A DNA stretch of 26,390 bases from RYN-425 sp035542755 (GCA_035542755.1 DATKKU010000013.1:1-26390), one strand, 5' to 3'. Shown: positions 13,179 through 21,480, counted from the stretch's first letter. Numbers and translations are program-made. The notes: generated by a model from the letters alone, not told the origin.

Positions 13179-15326
13179 ATGAGTCAAACTATTAACCCTT
13201 TTGGGAAAAAAATAACCAAAGTCAGCACTCAGCTGGCCGGCAAGGAACTATCCTTAGAAGTCGGCCGCGTTGGCTTTAGAAGCGATGCCTCGGTGATTGC
13301 CCGCTACGGCGACACCGTGGTACTGGCTACAGCTATGGTCAGTAAAGGCGCGGTGCAGGGAATGGACTACTTCCCGCTATCTATAGATTATGAGGAGCGC
13401 TTTTACGCTGCCGGCAGGATTAGCGGTAGTCGCTTTATTAAGCGCGAAGGCCGACCAAGTGAAGAAGCGATTTTAATCGGTCGTTTGATTGACCGCCCAA
13501 TTCGTCCGCTGTGGCCCAAAGGTTATCGGCAGGAAGTTCAGGGCGTAGTGTCGGTTCTCAGCATGGACCCCGGCTTTAGGCCGGATGCCATAGCTATGAT
13601 TGCTATGAGCGCTGCCTTCATGCTGACCGGTGCGCCTTTTGACGGCCCGATAGCCGGAGTTCGTGTGGGCTTAGTAGACGGCAAGCCTAAAGCCTTTGCC
13701 AGTCGTGAGGAACTGGACGACAACGGTTTAGATTTGGTCGTTGCCGGCACAAAATCCGGGGTGATGATGGTTGAAGCCGGAGCCAGCGAAGTGGACGAAG
13801 CGACAGTTATAGAGGCCATTGAGTATGCCCATAAGACTATTCAGCCGGCCATTGAGCTGCAAAACGAGCTGGTTAAAAAAATTGGCGTGACGCCACTGGA
13901 ATACGAGCTGGTGCTACCCGACGAGAAAATTCAAAAGGCTGCCGACAAGTGGCTGGAAGGCAAGCTTGGCAAAGGCCTTAGGGCTCCTTACCCAGAGCGC
14001 AACGACCTGGTGGCCGAACTCCGTGACTCCTTTAATAAACACTTTGAAAAGGAGCTTGGCGAGGCGTTTGATGAGCAAAAGGCGGACTACGAGGAGGCCT
14101 TTACATTGGCACTGCATAAAGACGTGCGAATTGGCATAGTCAAAGATTCCACCCGCCCCGATGGACGCAAATTAACTGATATCAGACCGCTTTCTAGCGA
14201 GGTTGGCTTTTTGCCCAGAGCCCACGGCTCCAGCTTATTTACCCGCGGTGTGACCCAGGCCATGAACATTGTTACCTTGGCGCCGCTTTCTTACGTCCAG
14301 CTGCTTGACACCATGGAAAAAGAGGGCGAAAAGCGCTACATGCACCACTACAACGCTCCTGGCTATACGGTCGGCGAAATCCGCCGCCTGGGGTCTCCGG
14401 GTCGGCGTGAAATTGGCCACTCGGCGCTGGCCGAGCGAGCCCTGCTGCCGGTAATTCCGGCCGAAGCCGACTTTCCCTACACCATCCGTTCAGTAACCGA
14501 AATCATGAGCCAAAATGGCTCAACTTCTATGGCTGCCACCTGTTCTTCGTGCCTGGCGCTGATGGACGCCGGAGTTCCCCTGAGCGCACCAGTTAGCGGC
14601 ATTGCTATGGGGCTGATGCTGGAGGGCGACAAGGCCTATATCTTGAGTGATATTGCCGATGCTGAAGACTTTGCCGGCGATATGGACTTTAAGGTCGCCG
14701 GAACTACTAAGGGCATAACGGCGCTTCAGATGGATATGAAAGTTCATGGTTTGCCGGTAACAACGCTGGCCAAAGCCCTAGAACAGGGCAAGGCTGGCCG
14801 AGCCCACATTTTGCAGCACATGCTAGAAATTTTGCCAAAGAGCAGAGACGCTCTAAGCCCGTACGCACCACGTGTAGAGGCAATCATCATTAACCCCGAG
14901 AAGATTCGCGACGTCATTGGTAAGGGCGGCGAGACGATTAATAAGATAATTGCCGAAACCGGTGCCGAGATTGACATTAAAGACGATGGCACTGTGATGA
15001 TAGCCAGTCCCGACCAAAAGAGCATTGAAGCGGCCATGGACTGGGTACGCAAACTGACGGCCGAGCCAGAGGTTGGCGCCATTTACAAAGACTGCCGGGT
15101 AGTCAGCGTACTGGACTTTGGCGCTTTTGTAGAGATAATGCCCGGTAAAGAAGGCCTGGTGCACGTCAGCGAAATGAAAGAGGAGCGTGTAGATAAGCCT
15201 AGCGACGTAGTTAAAGAGGGCGATAAAGTTACTGTAAAACTGGTAGCCATAGACGACCGCGGACGCTTGCAGCTATCTATGAAGGCCGCAACGCGCGAAC
15301 TAAATAACACCGATGGTAAAAAGTAA
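13179..15326 (+). CDS. pnp: polyribonucleotide nucleotidyltransferase
   Basis: A 3'-5' phosphorolytic exoribonuclease of mRNA decay. The 715-residue product has the full architecture: first RNase PH domain, helical linker, second RNase PH domain with the catalytic GDMDFKVAGT motif (about residues 500-510), a KH domain from about residue 568 (IRDVIGKGGETINKII) and an S1 domain from about 632 (GAIYKDCRVVSVLDFGAFVEI to LQLSMKAA). It lies next to rpsO as usual and two genes before rnj, so the main exo- and endo/5'-exonucleases of RNA decay are clustered. The 3' end overlaps the next gene by 14 bases. Confidence 0.97.
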   Translation: MSQTINPFGKKITKVSTQLAGKELSLEVGRVGFRSDASVIARYGDTVVLATAMVSKGAVQGMDYFPLSIDYEERFYAAGRISGSRFIKREGRPSEEAILIGRLIDRPIRPLWPKGYRQEVQGVVSVLSMDPGFRPDAIAMIAMSAAFMLTGAPFDGPIAGVRVGLVDGKPKAFASREELDDNGLDLVVAGTKSGVMMVEAGASEVDEATVIEAIEYAHKTIQPAIELQNELVKKIGVTPLEYELVLPDEKIQKAADKWLEGKLGKGLRAPYPERNDLVAELRDSFNKHFEKELGEAFDEQKADYEEAFTLALHKDVRIGIVKDSTRPDGRKLTDIRPLSSEVGFLPRAHGSSLFTRGVTQAMNIVTLAPLSYVQLLDTMEKEGEKRYMHHYNAPGYTVGEIRRLGSPGRREIGHSALAERALLPVIPAEADFPYTIRSVTEIMSQNGSTSMAATCSSCLALMDAGVPLSAPVSGIAMGLMLEGDKAYILSDIADAEDFAGDMDFKVAGTTKGITALQMDMKVHGLPVTTLAKALEQGKAGRAHILQHMLEILPKSRDALSPYAPRVEAIIINPEKIRDVIGKGGETINKIIAETGAEIDIKDDGTVMIASPDQKSIEAAMDWVRKLTAEPEVGAIYKDCRVVSVLDFGAFVEIMPGKEGLVHVSEMKEERVDKPSDVVKEGDKVTVKLVAIDDRGRLQLSMKAATRELNNTDGKK

Positions 15327-15879
15327 GCAAAAAGCTTTGAGTGATATTAAACAGCAAATTCTAGACGACAAAGTCTGTTCGGATTTAGCGGCTAGCGCCA
15401 CGCAGCTGGTTTTTGGTGATGGCAATCCTGATGCCGACATTGTTTTTATCGGCGAAGCGCCCGGTAAAAACGAAGACGCTCAAGGATTGCCCTTCGTCGG
15501 AGCGGCCGGCAAGTTTCTGAATGAAATGCTGGCCGGCATTGGTTTAAAGCGCGGTGATGTGTATATAACTAACATCGTTAAATATCGCCCGCCCGAAAAT
15601 CGTGACCCGCTGCCTAGCGAAAAAATGGAATTTTTACCGTATTTACGCTCCCAAATGGAAGTCATTAAGCCAAAACTGATAGTTACCTTAGGCCGTCACA
15701 GTATGGACAGCTTGCTGCCGGGGTTGAAAATCAGCGAGGTCCACGGCCAACCCAAGCGTTATAAGAATCAAGTGTATTTACCACTGTTTCACCCAGCCGC
15801 CGCCTTATATAACGGCGGCATGCGCCAGACCTTAATAGAGGACTTTGAAAGAATCCCAGCGGTCTTGGCCAAAATTTAA
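15313..15879 (+). CDS. uracil-DNA glycosylase, family 4-like, lacking Fe-S cysteines
   Basis: A 188-residue UDG-superfamily protein. Motif 1 is GEAPGKNEDAQGLPFVGAAG (residues 47-66) and motif 2 is HPAAAL (160-165), both characteristic of family 4 enzymes that excise uracil from DNA. Family 4 proteins bind a [4Fe-4S] cluster through four Cys; here the whole protein has one Cys (C22). The conserved KCRPP motif reads KYRPP (K90-Y91), and the later Cys position near MEFLPYL is also lost. The fold probably stands without a cluster. The start ATG lies inside the end of pnp in another frame, indicating coupled expression. Confidence 0.85.
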   Translation: MVKSKQKALSDIKQQILDDKVCSDLAASATQLVFGDGNPDADIVFIGEAPGKNEDAQGLPFVGAAGKFLNEMLAGIGLKRGDVYITNIVKYRPPENRDPLPSEKMEFLPYLRSQMEVIKPKLIVTLGRHSMDSLLPGLKISEVHGQPKRYKNQVYLPLFHPAAALYNGGMRQTLIEDFERIPAVLAKI

Positions 15880-15895
15880 TTTATGAATTTCAAAA

Positions 15896-15901
15896 TATAA
15901 T
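15896..15901 (+). promoter_or_regulatory. -10 box upstream of rnj
   Basis: A perfect TATAAT, 34 bases before the rnj ATG, without a clear -35. Unlike several other genes here, rnj would have a leader of about 28 bases containing GAAAGGAAAA. Confidence 0.4.
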
Positions 15902-15935
15902 CTTTGTTAAACGAAGAAAGGAAAATAATTAGAAA

Positions 15936-17966
15936 ATGAATTCTAAAAAACCAAATCAACAACCGAAAGGGAATAAGGGCCAGGGCCCTATCCGTAACGT
16001 CAGCCGCGGGGCGGCTATTCGTGCCCAAAAACAGGCCGTTTCGGATGCTAACCGCGTAGCCAACCAGTATCTGTCGGCAGCAGCCGGTTCTGCACCCAAC
16101 CCTAAGCGGGCCAATGTAATTGACGACAGCCCCCGAGTGAAAATAATCGGCCTGGGCGGCATGGACAGCGGCGGCAGTAAGAACATGATGGTTATTGAAT
16201 ACAAAAATGATGCAATTGTGATTGACTGCGGCAACGACCTGGGAGTAGACCTGCCCGGTATTAACTACGGCATCGCCGACACTACCTACTTGGATACTAT
16301 TAAGGGTAAACTTCGGGCTTTTGTAATTACTCACGGGCACCTGGACCACATCGGCGGTCTGCCGCACATTTTGCCTAAATATAACGTGCCGGTCTACGGC
16401 AGCCGCTTTAGCATAGGCAGAGTGGAAGAAATCTTCCAAAACTTTGGTTTGCCGATGCCCGAGGGCTTTGAACTAAAGACCGTGGTCATGAACGAGACCA
16501 CTCACGAGAAGCTAAAGGTCGGCGAGTTCTTTATTGAACTGGTGCGGGTAACGCACTCTATTCCGGGCAGCACGGCCGTAATCGTTCATACGCCGCTAGG
16601 CATCGTGGTTGACACCGGCGACTTCCGGTTTGACCCCAATCCACTGGACCACGAAAAAACCGACATGGACCGCTTTAAGGAGCTAGCTAAAGAAGGAGTT
16701 TTGGTGCTTCTAAGCGAGTCCACTACAACCGAACGCCCGGGCCGTACGCCCTCAGAATCCACTATAGAGCAAAGCTTCAAAGACATTATGGACAATGCCC
16801 CGGGGCGCATCTTTGTGGGCCTTTTCAGCACCAACATGAACCGCGTCCAGATGATTGTAAACGCCGCCGTCCACCACAATAAAAAAGTGGCCATGGATGG
16901 ACGCAGTATGGTCAGTACGCTAGATATGGCAGTACGTAACGGCTTTATGAAGATACCTAAAGGTACCTTTGTGCCGATTGCCAGCGCCAGTAACATGAAG
17001 GACGACCAGGTGGTTGTAGTTTGTACCGGTAGCCAGGGCGAGCCTAATTCGGCACTAGTGCGCATGAGCATGGGCGACCACAAACACATCCAGCTCAAAG
17101 AACAGGACACGGTAATACTGTCTAGCACACCGATTCCGTATACCGGCAATGACGCTCTGATTCGGGCTATGACCGACGACCTGTTGCGCAAAGGTGTGCA
17201 CGTTCATCGTCACGAGACTCATGTCGTAGATAATGGCGGCCCACTGCACGTTTCCGGCCACGGCAGCCAGGACGAGTACCGCGAAATGATTGAGATGCTA
17301 AAGCCTAAGTTTTTTGTTCCGATATATGGCGACTACACGGCTAAGAAATACCACATTGACCTAGCTATTGAGGCCGGCATACCCAGAGCTAATCTACTTA
17401 ACGTCGGAAACGGCGAGGTAATCTCTATCAGTAAAGATAAGATGACCGTAGAAGGCCAAGTACCAAATGGCACTATTTTGGTCGACCAAACCGGCGCCAT
17501 TGTCAGTACGATTGTGGTCAAAGACCGTGTGCTGCTAGCTGAAGAAGGCTTGGTGGCGGTGGTCCTAACCGTAGATAAAAAGACCGGTCAGCTTTTGACC
17601 AGCCCTGATATCATCAGCCGCGGCTTTATCTATATGAAGGACAATGAAGAACTGATGAATGCCTTTAGAGCCGAACTGCGCAGGGCGGTGACGCAGCGAT
17701 TCAAGAGAGTTGATTTAGACCGCTTTAAGGCTGAACTAAAAGACTACGTTACGCATTTTCTGTACGAGCAGACTCAGCGCAGTCCGATCGTCATTCCGGT
17801 GGTCAATGTGATTGGTGGCAGGGTAGAAAAGCAGCCTTCTGCTAATGGAAATGGCAATGGCAGCGTCGCGGCTGAGAAGTCCCCAGAGGAGTTGGCATTG
17901 GAGCAACAGCGTCGCTTCGCAGCCATGCGCCAGCGACTTCTGAACCAAGACGCCAGAGTTGATTAG
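15936..17966 (+). CDS. rnj: ribonuclease J
   Basis: A metallo-beta-lactamase/beta-CASP ribonuclease with endo- and 5'-3' exonuclease activity. The zinc motif HGHLDH is at residues 133-138, VTHSIPGS at about 205-212 and DTGDFRFDP at 226-234. The beta-CASP part has TTTERPGRTPSE, CTGSQGEPNSALVRM and HVSGHGSQDEYREMIEMLKPKFFVPIYGDY. A basic, Gln/Asn-rich N-terminal extension of about 65 residues precedes the catalytic core and looks disordered; actinobacterial RNase J has comparable extensions. The C-terminal domain is present and the protein ends in a charged tail. Proximity to pnp suggests a shared decay machine; that is inference. Confidence 0.95.
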   Translation: MNSKKPNQQPKGNKGQGPIRNVSRGAAIRAQKQAVSDANRVANQYLSAAAGSAPNPKRANVIDDSPRVKIIGLGGMDSGGSKNMMVIEYKNDAIVIDCGNDLGVDLPGINYGIADTTYLDTIKGKLRAFVITHGHLDHIGGLPHILPKYNVPVYGSRFSIGRVEEIFQNFGLPMPEGFELKTVVMNETTHEKLKVGEFFIELVRVTHSIPGSTAVIVHTPLGIVVDTGDFRFDPNPLDHEKTDMDRFKELAKEGVLVLLSESTTTERPGRTPSESTIEQSFKDIMDNAPGRIFVGLFSTNMNRVQMIVNAAVHHNKKVAMDGRSMVSTLDMAVRNGFMKIPKGTFVPIASASNMKDDQVVVVCTGSQGEPNSALVRMSMGDHKHIQLKEQDTVILSSTPIPYTGNDALIRAMTDDLLRKGVHVHRHETHVVDNGGPLHVSGHGSQDEYREMIEMLKPKFFVPIYGDYTAKKYHIDLAIEAGIPRANLLNVGNGEVISISKDKMTVEGQVPNGTILVDQTGAIVSTIVVKDRVLLAEEGLVAVVLTVDKKTGQLLTSPDIISRGFIYMKDNEELMNAFRAELRRAVTQRFKRVDLDRFKAELKDYVTHFLYEQTQRSPIVIPVVNVIGGRVEKQPSANGNGNGSVAAEKSPEELALEQQRRFAAMRQRLLNQDARVD

Positions 17967-17996
17967 TTGACACGATAAGCATAATCATGTTATAAT
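17967..17996 (+). promoter_or_regulatory. consensus promoter before ftsK
   Basis: TTGACA (17967-17972), 18-base spacer, TATAAT (17991-17996), with TGT directly before the -10, making an extended -10. It is the best match to the sigma70 consensus in the window. It would give ftsK a leader of about 50 bases. Confidence 0.75.
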
Positions 17997-18020
17997 TACA
18001 ACAACGTTAGGGTAGATAAA

Positions 18021-18043
18021 TACCTTGGCGCTTAAGGTATAAT
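18021..18043 (+). promoter_or_regulatory. hairpin and second -10 box in the ftsK leader
   Basis: TACCTT (18021-18026) and AAGGTA (18034-18039) can pair with a seven-base loop. The right arm overlaps a second TATAAT (18038-18043) that ends 10 bases before the ftsK ATG. ftsK may therefore have one leadered and one leaderless transcript. Confidence 0.35.
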
Positions 18044-18053
18044 CAATCTATAA

Positions 18054-20273
18054 ATGACTGCAAAAAAGCGAAAACCAGGCCGTCCAGCCGGCAGCAAAAG
18101 TAAAAGCAAAAAGGAAGAGTCCAATAAGAGCGGCAGCTTTTGGCGCGGTTTTGGTGCCGTTACCTTAATTATTGCCGGAGTCGTTCTGCTGTTTGGGGCC
18201 TTTATAAACGCACCGGTGCCGCACGATTTTTGGAACGCCTTTTGGTGGGCAATAGGTGCTGCAGCTATAGTTGCGCCAGTAACTTTAATCTATCTTGGTG
18301 GACTAAAATTTCTAACCGAAGACCAGCGCATACCGTTTCATAAAATCTTGGGAGTCCTTGCTCTGCTGGTCTTTTTTGCCGCCTGGTTGCACGTAACATT
18401 TGTTCATATAGATGCGGCTACCGGTTTATCCACCGGCGGCCACGGCGGAACGGTTGGCAAAACTATCGGAAACGGTGTGGACGGCGCTCTCGGTAAGTTT
18501 TTATCAGCTTTTGTCTTCTTTATCCTGACCGTTTTTGCACTTTTATTCACCTTTGGTGTTGAGCCCAAGTCGCTTATGAAGCTGGCCAACCTCTTTAAGC
18601 ACGAAACGCCTGAAGGCGAGGAGGGCGCCAGCGAAGACCTGGCCGACCTTAAGAAAAGGACGTCCGACTTTCAGCTGCACGAGGGTGTACCGGTAGAACA
18701 CCATAACCCGGCTCGCCTCGCGTCTTTGCGCAACACCGCTCAAAAACTGGCACCGGAACAAGACCACGCTGCATTGACGGTGGCCAGCGATCCGGATTGG
18801 GAGTTTCCACCGCTTAGCTTGCTAAGCGACAAGCAGGACAAAGCTGATGCCGGCAACGTGACGGCTAACGCCGAGATTATCAAGGACACCTTCTCTAACT
18901 TCAATATAGATGTTGAAGTGGAAGGCGCTAATGTGGGCCCAAGGGTTACGCAGTACACCATCAAGCCACCGACTGGGGTAAAACTATCCAAGCTAACTGC
19001 ACTTGAAGATAACTTGAAGCTGGACCTCGCCGCCAACAGCATCCGTATGGAAGCACCAATTCCGGGCAAGCGCTCGGTTGGCGTGGAAGTACCCAATGTT
19101 AAAGCCGCCACCGTAACTTTGCACGGGCTGCTATCCAGCCCCGAATGGCAGGGGTTGCATAGCCCGCTGGGGTTTGTGATTGGTAAAGACATCGCCGGCA
19201 ACCCGGTTGTTGGCAATCTAGACACTATGCCGCACCTGCTAATCGCTGGTCAGACTGGTTCTGGTAAAAGCGTGATGATAAACACGCTTTTGACCAGCCT
19301 GCTTTATAGAAATAGCCCAGCCGACATGAAACTGATTCTAGTTGACCCCAAACAGGTTGAGATGACCTTGTATCAGGATATTCCGCACCTTCTCAGCCCA
19401 GTTATTACCGAGCCCGAAAAGTGCATTAGCGCCTTAAAGTGGGCAGTAGCCGAGATGGAAAGGCGCCTAAAAGCCTTTGCCGAAGTTGGCAAGCGCAATA
19501 TTGGTGAGTATAACTCTGTTAAAAAAGAAGAAGGCATGCCCTATATCGTGATTGTTATTGATGAGCTAGCCGACCTTATGATGATGGCCGCCCGCGACGT
19601 AGAGTCTCTGGTTGTGCGCCTAGCTCAAAAGGCTAGGGCATCTGGAATTCACTTAGTGATTGCTACCCAACGACCGAGTGTTGACGTTATAACCGGCCTG
19701 ATTAAGGCCAATGTGCCGGCTCGCATTGCATTTACTGTAGTCAGCCAGATAGATTCGCGGACAATTATTGACCAAGCCGGTGCCGAAAAGTTACTGGGCC
19801 GCGGCGACCTATTGTTTAGCATCCCGGAATTTCCTAAACCCAAGCGCGTGCAGGGTGCGTTAATTAGTGACTCGGAAACCACTAAAGTGTCTGATTTCCT
19901 GCGCGGCCAACGGCCACCTCAGTACGACGACGAAGTTATTAGCCAGCCGGTGCAGCTAAACGGCCGCGGCGGAATTGTGGCTCAAATGGACAGCGGCGAC
20001 ATGGACGATGATATGTGGAAGGATGCCGTGAGGGTTGTAATTGATAACGGCAAGGCTAGCACCAGTTTGCTGCAACGTAAGCTGCGCATTGGTTATGGCC
20101 GGGCTTCACGCCTAATGGACATGATGGAAGAGCAGGGCATAATTGGCCAAGCCGACGGTGCTAAGCCGCGCGAAGTTTTGGTGAGTAGCGTTGATGATGT
20201 CCTGGGCGGCCCAGAACCAGCTAGCGATAGTCCTGATGGCGATGTCTACGACGACATGCCCGATGATGAATAA
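18054..20273 (+). CDS. ftsK: DNA translocase FtsK/SpoIIIE family
   Basis: A septal motor that pumps chromosomal DNA during division. The 739-residue product has a basic N-terminal tail (residues 1-25) with an AT-hook-like RKPGRPAGSK, about four membrane segments between residues 30 and 175, a short charged linker, the alpha domain (from IIKDTFSNFNIDVEVEG), the RecA-like motor with Walker A GQTGSGKS (399-406) and Walker B IVIVIDELADLM (near 500), and a C-terminal winged-helix gamma domain (SLLQRKLRIGYGRASRLMDMMEEQGIIG). All motor parts are present. The linker is short compared with E. coli FtsK. It is transcribed from the strong promoter at 17967 and ends near the 36-bp palindrome. Confidence 0.95.
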   Translation: MTAKKRKPGRPAGSKSKSKKEESNKSGSFWRGFGAVTLIIAGVVLLFGAFINAPVPHDFWNAFWWAIGAAAIVAPVTLIYLGGLKFLTEDQRIPFHKILGVLALLVFFAAWLHVTFVHIDAATGLSTGGHGGTVGKTIGNGVDGALGKFLSAFVFFILTVFALLFTFGVEPKSLMKLANLFKHETPEGEEGASEDLADLKKRTSDFQLHEGVPVEHHNPARLASLRNTAQKLAPEQDHAALTVASDPDWEFPPLSLLSDKQDKADAGNVTANAEIIKDTFSNFNIDVEVEGANVGPRVTQYTIKPPTGVKLSKLTALEDNLKLDLAANSIRMEAPIPGKRSVGVEVPNVKAATVTLHGLLSSPEWQGLHSPLGFVIGKDIAGNPVVGNLDTMPHLLIAGQTGSGKSVMINTLLTSLLYRNSPADMKLILVDPKQVEMTLYQDIPHLLSPVITEPEKCISALKWAVAEMERRLKAFAEVGKRNIGEYNSVKKEEGMPYIVIVIDELADLMMMAARDVESLVVRLAQKARASGIHLVIATQRPSVDVITGLIKANVPARIAFTVVSQIDSRTIIDQAGAEKLLGRGDLLFSIPEFPKPKRVQGALISDSETTKVSDFLRGQRPPQYDDEVISQPVQLNGRGGIVAQMDSGDMDDDMWKDAVRVVIDNGKASTSLLQRKLRIGYGRASRLMDMMEEQGIIGQADGAKPREVLVSSVDDVLGGPEPASDSPDGDVYDDMPDDE

Positions 20274-20296
20274 ATAGCTTGATAATAGTTTGAGTG

Positions 20297-20332
20297 GACA
20301 TGAGCTCCGGGAAGCTTCCCGGAGCTCATGTC
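20297..20332. terminator. 36-bp perfect palindrome between convergent genes
   Basis: Arms GACATGAGCTCCGGGAAG and its exact complement meet without a spacer. It lies 23 bases after the ftsK stop and contains the stop codon of the minus-strand gene (20326-20328). As RNA it makes a very stable hairpin from either strand, suitable as a bidirectional terminator, though no T-run follows on either side. A protein-binding or recombination role is also possible. Confidence 0.6.
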
Positions 20333-20877
20333 ATTTCGGTCGCCGTCTCCGACAGCGGTGCCTTACGAGCCTTCTGCACCTTGCGGCGGAAGACCCAGTA
20401 GTTGGCGGCCAGAGAAACAGGCCCGACAATGCACATCAGGCCAATCCGGACCTCCTTGTAGTTCCAGTTCAGGAGAGTGACCATAATCTGGTAACTCCCT
20501 TGACCCAGAGCCGTAAAGAGCAGAGTCTTGAACAGCCAGCGCCCGCTGCCGCCGAACATGTCGTCCGGATCAAGGTTGAACATGTCGGTACGCTGGTCTC
20601 TGAAGGCCAGCACGTAGTTCAAGGCCATCCCGATTGGAAACATGATTAGGCCAACGGCGGGGTTGGCCAGACTCTTGCTAGTCCAGTGATGAGAAACGAA
20701 AAGGACCAGCAGGGCGTAGCCGATGACGTTCATCAGCAGAGCCGTGGACAGAACCTTGAAAACACGCCGGCGGTGGCGCTTGCTGAGCGTCTTGCAGTAG
20801 TCCCAGTGGCCGGCTTGGTAAAGCGCGTGCTGCTGTAGAAACTCTGTTCTCAGCTTGCCCGCGTAAATGCTAAACAC
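20326..20877 (-). CDS. GtrA-like four-helix membrane protein
   Basis: A 183-residue protein with four membrane segments (VLSTALLMNVIGYALLVLFV, ANPAVGLIMFPIGMALNYVLAF, LFKTLLFTALGQGSYQIMVTLL, IGLMCIVGPVSLAANYWVF). Each pair ends in a similar NYxxxFR motif (NYVLAFRDQ, NYWVFRRK). That C-terminal pattern resembles GtrA-family proteins linked to polyprenyl-phosphate sugar transfer, but the match is by eye. The start GTG 20877 is well supported by GGAGGTGA four bases upstream, the best Shine-Dalgarno in the window. Codon third positions are richer in G/C than in the neighbours, a sign of possible transfer. It has its own promoter and ends in the palindrome. Confidence 0.7.
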   Translation of the reverse strand: MFSIYAGKLRTEFLQQHALYQAGHWDYCKTLSKRHRRRVFKVLSTALLMNVIGYALLVLFVSHHWTSKSLANPAVGLIMFPIGMALNYVLAFRDQRTDMFNLDPDDMFGGSGRWLFKTLLFTALGQGSYQIMVTLLNWNYKEVRIGLMCIVGPVSLAANYWVFRRKVQKARKAPLSETATEMT

Positions 20878-20938
20878 GGGCTCACCTCCCTATTGTCGAA
20901 GAACGGTTGTCTGGGTGTTTCCACCAAAGACTTGAGAT

Positions 20939-20967
20939 ATAATAACATAAAATAACCGTATAATCAA
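20939..20967 (-). promoter_or_regulatory. promoter of the GtrA-like gene
   Basis: On the minus strand TTGATT (20962-20967), 17-base spacer, TATTAT (20939-20944). The transcript would have a leader of about 55 bases ending in the strong ribosome binding site. Confidence 0.6.
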
Positions 20968-20991
20968 ACTATTAGAGTTCTCTGAAATGTC

Positions 20992-21020
20992 TTTACAAAC
21001 AGGGGTAAATGCGCTAGAAT
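20992..21020 (+). promoter_or_regulatory. promoter of the rpsF operon
   Basis: TTTACA (20992-20997), 17-base spacer, TAGAAT (21015-21020). Expected initiation is near 21027. It is divergent from the GtrA-like promoter 25 bases away. Confidence 0.6.
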
Positions 21021-21069
21021 TGTCTTATAAAACAAGTTCAGGTTAGCGCAACTATTGGCAGCTGGCCCG

Positions 21070-21480
21070 ATGACCAAAGGAAGGAGTTCTAAGATTAATA
21101 ATACTTACGAAATTGCGGTGCTTTATCATCCAGATCTTGAAATTGATTTGGAAAAGGCCGAGAGCCGGGTCAAAAAAATTATTGCCGACAACGGCGGCAA
21201 GATTACCAAGACGGACAATTGGGGTAAGCGCAAGCTGGCCTATGCTATTGCCAAGCAGGACTTTGCTGTATACGTTTTTTACACAGTTGAGATGCCAGGC
21301 GAAAGCGTTGGCAAGGTTGAACAAGTCTTTAACATAACGGATGAGATTATCCGCTTCATGATTACCAGGCCAGACTTTAAGGCTATGGCTAAGGCTGAAG
21401 ATTTGCGAGAGCAAAAAGCCAAAAAAGCCGCCGAGCGTGGCGAGCACGACGACCAAGACAGCGCTGACGACGAAGAGTAG
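21070..21480 (+). CDS. rpsF: 30S ribosomal protein S6
   Basis: S6 pairs with S18 on the 30S platform. YEIAVLYHPDLEIDLEKAESRVKKIIADNGGKI and NWGKRKLAYAI are family signatures, and VFYTVEMPG and NITDEIIRFMITR follow. The C-terminus is a charged, acidic tail. ATG 21070 has no Shine-Dalgarno. Instead AAAGGAAGGAG (21076-21086) lies inside this frame and ends 7 bases before ATT 21094, where translation would give (M)NNTYEIAVL, the normal S6 N-terminus. The true start is therefore probably the ATT; 21070 is given as the first standard start. It is the first gene of rpsF-ssb-rpsR. Confidence 0.9.
   Translation: MTKGRSSKINNTYEIAVLYHPDLEIDLEKAESRVKKIIADNGGKITKTDNWGKRKLAYAIAKQDFAVYVFYTVEMPGESVGKVEQVFNITDEIIRFMITRPDFKAMAKAEDLREQKAKKAAERGEHDDQDSADDEE
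21076..21096 (+). promoter_or_regulatory. ribosome binding site pointing to an ATT start of rpsF
   Basis: AAAGGAAGGAG ends 7 bases before ATT (21094-21096), ideal spacing. No ATG, GTG or TTG in any frame follows at a usable distance. ATT starts are known for infC in other bacteria. Confidence 0.5.

Noticed and set aside
15876..16439. Minus-strand reading frame of 187 codons
   Set aside because: It lies mostly opposite RNase J, whose motifs are clear, and has no family features.
20290..20649. Plus-strand frame of 119 codons after ftsK
   Set aside because: It is antisense to the GtrA-like gene and begins at the palindrome; the minus gene has a perfect ribosome binding site.
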